A stretch of 64,000 nucleotides of DNA from Homarus americanus (taxonomy: Eukaryota > Arthropoda > Malacostraca > Decapoda > Nephropidae), in the NCBI RefSeq assembly GCF_018991925.1, contig NW_024737068.1, positions 10,981,860-11,045,859 of the forward strand, read 5' to 3'. The notes under the pieces are model-generated. The model searched no databases. It was not told the DNA's origin and saw nothing but the letters and a program-made list of their open reading frames with translations. Positions 61,025 through 64,000 of this stretch are shown piece after piece. The translations under genes were made by a program, and so were the position numbers. Within the stretch, counting starts at the first letter, position 1; every line of letters begins with the position of its first letter.

Positions 61025-61400
61025 TACATCCTCATCTTTCAACAGCCTCTTTATCTCCCCATCTATATCTTCTCCCCAGCAATATCATCTTCATCACCCC
61101 AACATCCTCATCATCACCCCAAAAACCTCATTTCCCCAGAATCCTCACCCTCACTTCCCCAATTAACCTCGTTTACTCCCCAATCTCCTTATCTCCCCAA
61201 CACCGTCTTCATCTCCCATAGATCCGTTACATCTCCCTGACATCCTCCTCATCTCCCCAACCTCCTCATCTCCCCAACATCCTCCTCATCGTCTCCTCCC
61301 CAACCTCATCTCCTCCCCAACCTCCTCCTCATCACCAAAACATTATCATTTCCTCAACCTCTTCCCCCATCTCCCCAACTAACCTCGTCTCCCCGGCCTG
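61025..61400. repeat. degenerate CCTCATCTCCCCAACATCCT repeat
   Basis: About 18-20 copies of a 17-21-bp CATCCTCATCTCCCCAA-like unit with heavy drift. Confidence 0.85.
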
Positions 61401-61514
61401 GTTACCTCCCCGTCGGGTTGGTGGATAAGGAAAGCACACCATCCTGGGTTAATTATGGAGGTGTAGGGTGGCGTCCGACACTGCCCTTACCAGTGAGGAA
61501 TTCTACACTATAAT

Positions 61515-61690
61515 GAAGTGGACTTGAGGGAGGGGACGGACACACAGATGGACAGAAAGGGAGAGACGGGGTACAGGAGTGAGGGACAGAGAGACAGAGG
61601 AAGAGAGACGGGATACAGGAGTGAGGGACTGACACACAAACAGGGAGAGAGAGAGAGAGAGGCAGGCTGTACACACACACACACACATAC
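61515..61690. repeat. purine-rich tract with a 50-bp duplication
   Basis: GAGACGGGGTACAGGAGTGA with GGGACAGAGAG near 61563, and a near copy (GAGACGGGATACAGGAGTGA with GGGACTGACAC) near 61605, then (GA)n and (AC)n. Confidence 0.85.
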
Positions 61691-62319
61691 ATGGCTAATG
61701 TATTATATAAGTCTTAAATGAAGTTTTTGTTCCACCAATAATAACAACTTTGGGAAATCTAAAGGACAGGATACTCGAAGCTGTTGTGTTATGCCACTAA
61801 TTGTATGGAGGGAAATAGAGAACCGTTTTGATTTCTGCACAGCCATGAGAAGCACTAATCTAACCTAAACCAACGTAACCTAACCTAACCTGAAAACAGT
61901 TTTGTGTACTTCTCTATCAGTATAATGTACCTGGCTTTTCGCTGTAGCTTTGTTAGTTTTTTTTTTGGGGGGGGGAAGATCCTTTGTAATCACCCGGCAT
62001 AAAACACTGCACTAAACAACAATATTTACTTTATACGCCTTTCTTTCTTCTTGTCAATCAACATAATACAAACTACAAAACTTAACTTAATTATAGTTAT
62101 GTTGTGATGGTAACCGATGTTCTGAATGAAAAAGATTTTTTTATCATATCTCATTATGTGAACTAATTTCCATGAGTCAGGGCAACAAAAACAAAGAGTT
62201 TATCTCTATTTGGCAAAAACGACAGTTGTGGTTTACGGTTTACTCAGACGATTATCCCAAATTAACGTGACATATAATGTTGAACACTCTACCCCCCCTT
62301 TATTACTCCCCTTTGAATA
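61691..62319. other. single-copy DNA with a TAACC island
   Basis: ACGTAACCTAACCTAACC at about 61873-61891; otherwise nothing recognised. Confidence 0.5.
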
Positions 62320-62578
62320 CCTCCCCTTGGATACCTCCTCCTGGATGCCTCGCTCTGGATGCTTCCCCCTGGATCCCTCCTCCTGGATGCCTCGCTCTGG
62401 ATGCTTCCCCCTGGATCCCTCCTCCTGGATGCCTCGCTCTGGATCTCTCCTCCTGGATGCCTCCCCTAGATACTTCCCCCTGGATGCCTCCCTCTGGATC
62501 CCTCCTCATGGATGCCTCCCCCTGGATCCCTCCTTCTGGATGCCTCCCTCTGGATGCCTCGTCCTGGATGCCTGGCCC
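62320..62578. repeat. 14-bp minisatellite CTGGATGCCTCGCT, about 18 units
   Basis: 14-bp units CTGGATGCCTCSCT, CTGGATGCTTCCCC and CTGGATCCCTCCTC often occur in that order, giving a 42-bp higher-order period that is in frame on both strands (SSWMPRSGCFPLDP on plus). The open frame 62210-62632 is therefore an artefact. Confidence 0.93.
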
Positions 62579-62719
62579 CGGCCTGAAGAAAGTGGTGGGT
62601 GTGTCAAACAATTGAGACATATGACAGGATAAGGTCACACATGGCAATAGTCGCTTGATGAAGATAAACGCTGAGGGCCTGAGGAGGGAGGGAGATGCTC
62701 CTCACTCATGTGCTTACAG

Positions 62720-62865
62720 CACTCAGCACAACAGCAGCAGTGACAACAGCAACGACAGTGAGGATACCAGCAACAATAACAGCAGTAGTATTGACGGTAT
62801 GAGCAGCAGCAGCAGCAGCAAAAACAGCAACAGCAAGTGGACTATAAGCAATCAGACTCTATTTT
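62720..62865. repeat. imperfect (CAG/CAA/AGT)n trinucleotide tract
   Basis: ACAGCAGCAGTGACAACAGC-type words with GAGCAGCAGCAGCAGCAGC as the purest run (62801-62820). Ser/Asn-rich plus-strand frame, probably a repeat artefact. Confidence 0.8.
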
Positions 62866-63244
62866 AGCATCATACTACCTGGAGAGACGTATTTAATATT
62901 CCATTTCAAACGCCAGCAGCATCTGCCTCAACCAATTTCAAACTTGTTTTATCTGTCAGCCGTAACTATAACGCACATGTTCTAGACTGAATCACAGGAG
63001 GGAAAAAACCACACTCAGCTATCAGTCAAGCACTCAAGAACACAGATACACTCACTAAATTAATGGCTCACGCACAGAACATAGACTCAGCGCACGTACT
63101 CACTACCAAAAGTATAACAGTGTCTTAACGCTGGAAGATAAAACTATGGAATGTAAATACGGAAAGACTAACATAAATTGTGATTGTATAAATATTTGAT
63201 AATAAAAACAAAGTCATTATAGGTAAGTCACCCCGATATAATAT
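62866..63244. other. single-copy DNA, no gene
   Basis: Nothing recognised. Confidence 0.5.
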
Positions 63245-63297
63245 TATAACACCTTCCATAACAACCTTCCATAACACCTTCCATAACACATTCTACT
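63245..63297. repeat. ATAACACCTTCC tandem repeat, four copies
   Basis: ATAACACCTTCC units of 12-13 bp. Confidence 0.88.
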
Positions 63298-63599
63298 TAG
63301 CCGTAATAAAAACATAAATCAGAAAAAAATAATAATTCCCAAAATCTTCCTCACAACACACCTTTTGGCAGCGATGGGCAGTGTCGTATTACATATCCTA
63401 ATGAGCCTTATAGTTTATGATCGTATAAAGTAAAATATCCGGCCGTGTTTTCCTTTATATTCGGTAAATACTGGATAATTTACTTAACAATTAAAGCCAC
63501 GTATTGTTGGCAGCAGCGGGTGAAAGGTTATTAACGTGTTCACTTACTTTTATCCTGAACAATATAAGTTAATGACATTTTCCTGGTCACTGTGCCATG

Positions 63600-63840
63600 C
63601 TGTGTTATACTGTAATCTTATGTGTCATGGTGTATCATATTATGTCATGATGTGTCATTATGCACCACTGCCTTATACCGTGTCATATTGTATCATACTG
63701 TGACATGCTATATTATTGTCATATTGTATCATACTGTATCATATTGGGTCATAGTGGGTCATTCTTCGTCATATTATATCATAGTGTGACATGATGTATT
63801 ATAATATTTCTTACAGTAACATACTGTACAATACTGCCAT
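63600..63840. repeat. degenerate TGTATCATACTGTGTCA repeat
   Basis: Irregular units of TGTGTCATGGTGTATCATAT, TGTATCATACTGTGACATG and similar, 11-21 bp. Words TCATACTGT and TGTATCAT are also those of the following 35-bp satellite. Confidence 0.85.
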
Positions 63841-64000
63841 AATGTATCATGTTTCATACTGTACTATACTGCCATAATGTATCATGTTTCATACTGTACT
63901 ATACTGCCATAATGTATCATGTTTCATACTGTACTATACTGCCATAATGTATCATGTTTCATACTGTACTATACTGCCATAATGTATCATGTTTCATACT
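63841..64000. repeat. 35-bp satellite, perfect copies, runs off the window
   Basis: Units of AATGTATCATGTTTCATACT plus GTACTATACTGCCAT begin at 63841, 63876, 63911, 63946 and 63981 with no visible difference; the last is cut by the window edge. Confidence 0.97.

Noticed and set aside
62210..62632. 140-codon plus frame with SSWMPRSGCF repeats
   Set aside because: 42-bp higher-order minisatellite in frame, open on both strands.

Overview
The window looks like repeat-rich, non-coding nuclear DNA from an arthropod, most likely a decapod crustacean. Three things point there. Long, nearly pure dinucleotide, trinucleotide and tetranucleotide runs occur every 1-3 kb. CCTAA/TTAGG (arthropod telomere-type) arrays appear both as one 760-bp block and as small scattered islands. 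The mobile elements are non-LTR retrotransposons, a tRNA-derived SINE and a pogo/Tigger-like MITE. The clade assignment is inferred from sequence style; no database was searched. I see no rRNA, tRNA gene, CRISPR, operon or prokaryotic signal, and no intact host gene. Nearly all long open frames are translations of tandem repeats whose unit lacks stops, and several of their starts are not ATG.

Layout. 1-4.2 kb: three minisatellites (G/T-rich; a roughly 17-24-bp AAGGTCCTGTTGG family; twelve near-identical 33-bp units). 4.2-10.5 kb: AT-rich single-copy DNA with two long (AT)n runs, a TISU/YY1-like ATG context and two doubtful minus-strand open frames. 10.9-11.7 kb: interstitial telomere-like block with longer-period structure. 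12-17.6 kb: microsatellites and 30-bp minisatellites. 18-21.4 kb: an array of DR1-like GGGTCA-A-AGGTCA sites split by a SINE, a 470-bp purine tract, a 20-bp satellite, a perfect 109-bp tandem duplication and a G-rich minisatellite. 22.8-24.6 kb: single-copy DNA with recurring TTCCAGGAA. 27.4-32.4 kb: a polypyrimidine tract, a 1.45-kb CATCCA-type array and a 1.8-kb array of 31-34-bp units carrying a hairpin and splice-donor-like words. 34.4-35.15 kb: a decayed RTE-like reverse transcriptase with its 3' tail. 44.35-44.54 kb: the MITE. 44.7-45.9 kb: a 20-bp satellite holding a 5'-truncated CR1/L2-like retrotransposon 3' end. 47-50.6 and 53.2-55.2 kb: further arrays. 55.95-57.0 kb: a broken non-LTR element with reverse transcriptase (YADD) and RNase H relics. 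57-64 kb: single-copy DNA, microsatellites, and a perfect 35-bp satellite leaving the window.

The parts do not form a pathway. The picture is of tandem arrays expanding and decaying, with retroelements inserted in or beside them. The most informative items are the retroelement relics and their scattered 3' ends, the MITE, the telomere-like block, and arrays whose unit carries a recognisable binding or splice-like motif. No convincing new biological system was found.
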